From positions 1-6,210 of the forward strand of contig CAVENX010000045.1 of NCBI GenBank assembly GCA_963617275.1: a stretch of DNA of 6,210 nucleotides. Reading direction: 5' to 3'. Under the pieces are notes generated by a model, which was not told where the DNA came from, made no database searches, and was given only the letters and a program-made list of their open reading frames with translations. The position numbers were made by a program, and so were the translations under genes. Shown piece after piece: positions 6,085 to 6,210 of this stretch. Within the stretch, counting starts at the first letter, position 1, and every line of letters begins with the position of its first letter. Source of the stretch: Limivicinus sp963617275. GTDB taxonomy: Bacteria > Bacillota > Clostridia > Oscillospirales > Oscillospiraceae.

Positions 6085-6125
6085 GAGCGTAGAGAGCATA
6101 CGCTCGGCGGCACAGCGTTCCGCCG
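6085..6125. repeat. Two tandem inverted repeats upstream of mltG
   Basis: GAGCGTA (6085-6091) is the exact reverse complement of TACGCTC (6099-6105) with a 7-nt loop. Next to it, CGGCGG (6105-6110) matches CCGCCG (6120-6125) with a 9-nt loop. They share base 6105, so would stack or compete. No T-run follows on either strand, so they are not ordinary terminators. They could structure the mltG leader or mark the 3' end of an upstream transcript. Confidence 0.6.
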
Positions 6126-6131
6126 GTACAC

Positions 6132-6209
6132 TTAAGCAAAGGGGAGTTGAACAAACGCCGCATTTCGACGGCACTGTCCGGCTCTTTCGGGCTTATCGTC
6201 CTTGACTTG
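6132..6209 (-). CDS. Possible 3' end of an upstream gene (partial, uncertain)
   Basis: A minus-strand frame is open from the window edge to a TAA at 6132-6134 and encodes 25 residues ending AAFVQLPFA. Its codons often begin with G, as in real genes here. A second minus-strand frame is open from 6208 to a TAA at 6011-6013, three bases before the mltG ATG and overlapping its ribosome site; it would give a 65-residue tail ending PPLIYRR. Neither matches a family I recognise, and they cannot both be the upstream gene. The short frame leaves about 120 bp with two hairpins as the mltG leader; the long one would make an operon with mltG. Sequence beyond 6210 is needed to choose. Confidence 0.25.
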   Translation of the reverse strand, partial: QVKDDKPERAGQCRRNAAFVQLPFA

Positions 6210-6210
6210 C

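Noticed and set aside
1..6210. CRISPR arrays, tRNA/rRNA genes, insertion sequences, defence or toxin-antitoxin genes
   Set aside because: No regularly spaced repeats, cloverleaf, transposase or such proteins were seen on either strand.

Overview
The window reads as an ordinary housekeeping stretch from a Clostridia-type Firmicute, perhaps an Oscillospiraceae/Ruminococcaceae-like gut anaerobe. The case rests on a tRNA-sensing T-box leader on alaS, strong GGAGG ribosome sites, a TTGACA/TAAAAT promoter, and an alanyl-tRNA synthetase with the cysteine-rich insertions seen in clostridial versions. The species cannot be named from the sequence.

All four complete genes lie on the minus strand, so transcription runs from high to low coordinates. 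From right to left: 6008-6210 is the leader of mltG, possibly with the tail of an upstream gene at the window edge. mltG (4724-6007) encodes a membrane-anchored peptidoglycan lytic transglycosylase. It overlaps by 11 bp a U32-family gene (3526-4734) of the tRNA/rRNA hydroxylase type. A strong promoter (3490-3517) starts 8 bp after the U32 stop and drives a T-box riboswitch (about 3261-3483), then a structured 145-nt leader, then alaS (473-3115). A HIT-family hydrolase gene (103-444) follows alaS after 28 bp. The left 100 bp hold two or three overlapping inverted repeats at the 3' end of the alaS-HIT unit.

There appear to be two transcription units: mltG-U32, and T-box-alaS-HIT. No intrinsic terminator is visible between them, so transcripts from mltG-U32 would run into the T-box. 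Its terminator may therefore serve both units, ending or passing transcription according to uncharged tRNA-Ala. Functionally, alaS charges tRNA-Ala and the HIT protein may clear nucleotide adducts such as stray adenylates. The U32 enzyme probably modifies U34 of a tRNA set that, in studied bacteria, includes tRNA-Ala.

I see no mobile element, CRISPR array, tRNA/rRNA gene or clearly new system. The points most worth a second look are the T-box and its extra downstream structure, the U32/alaS adjacency without a neighbouring trmR, and the palindromes at both edges.
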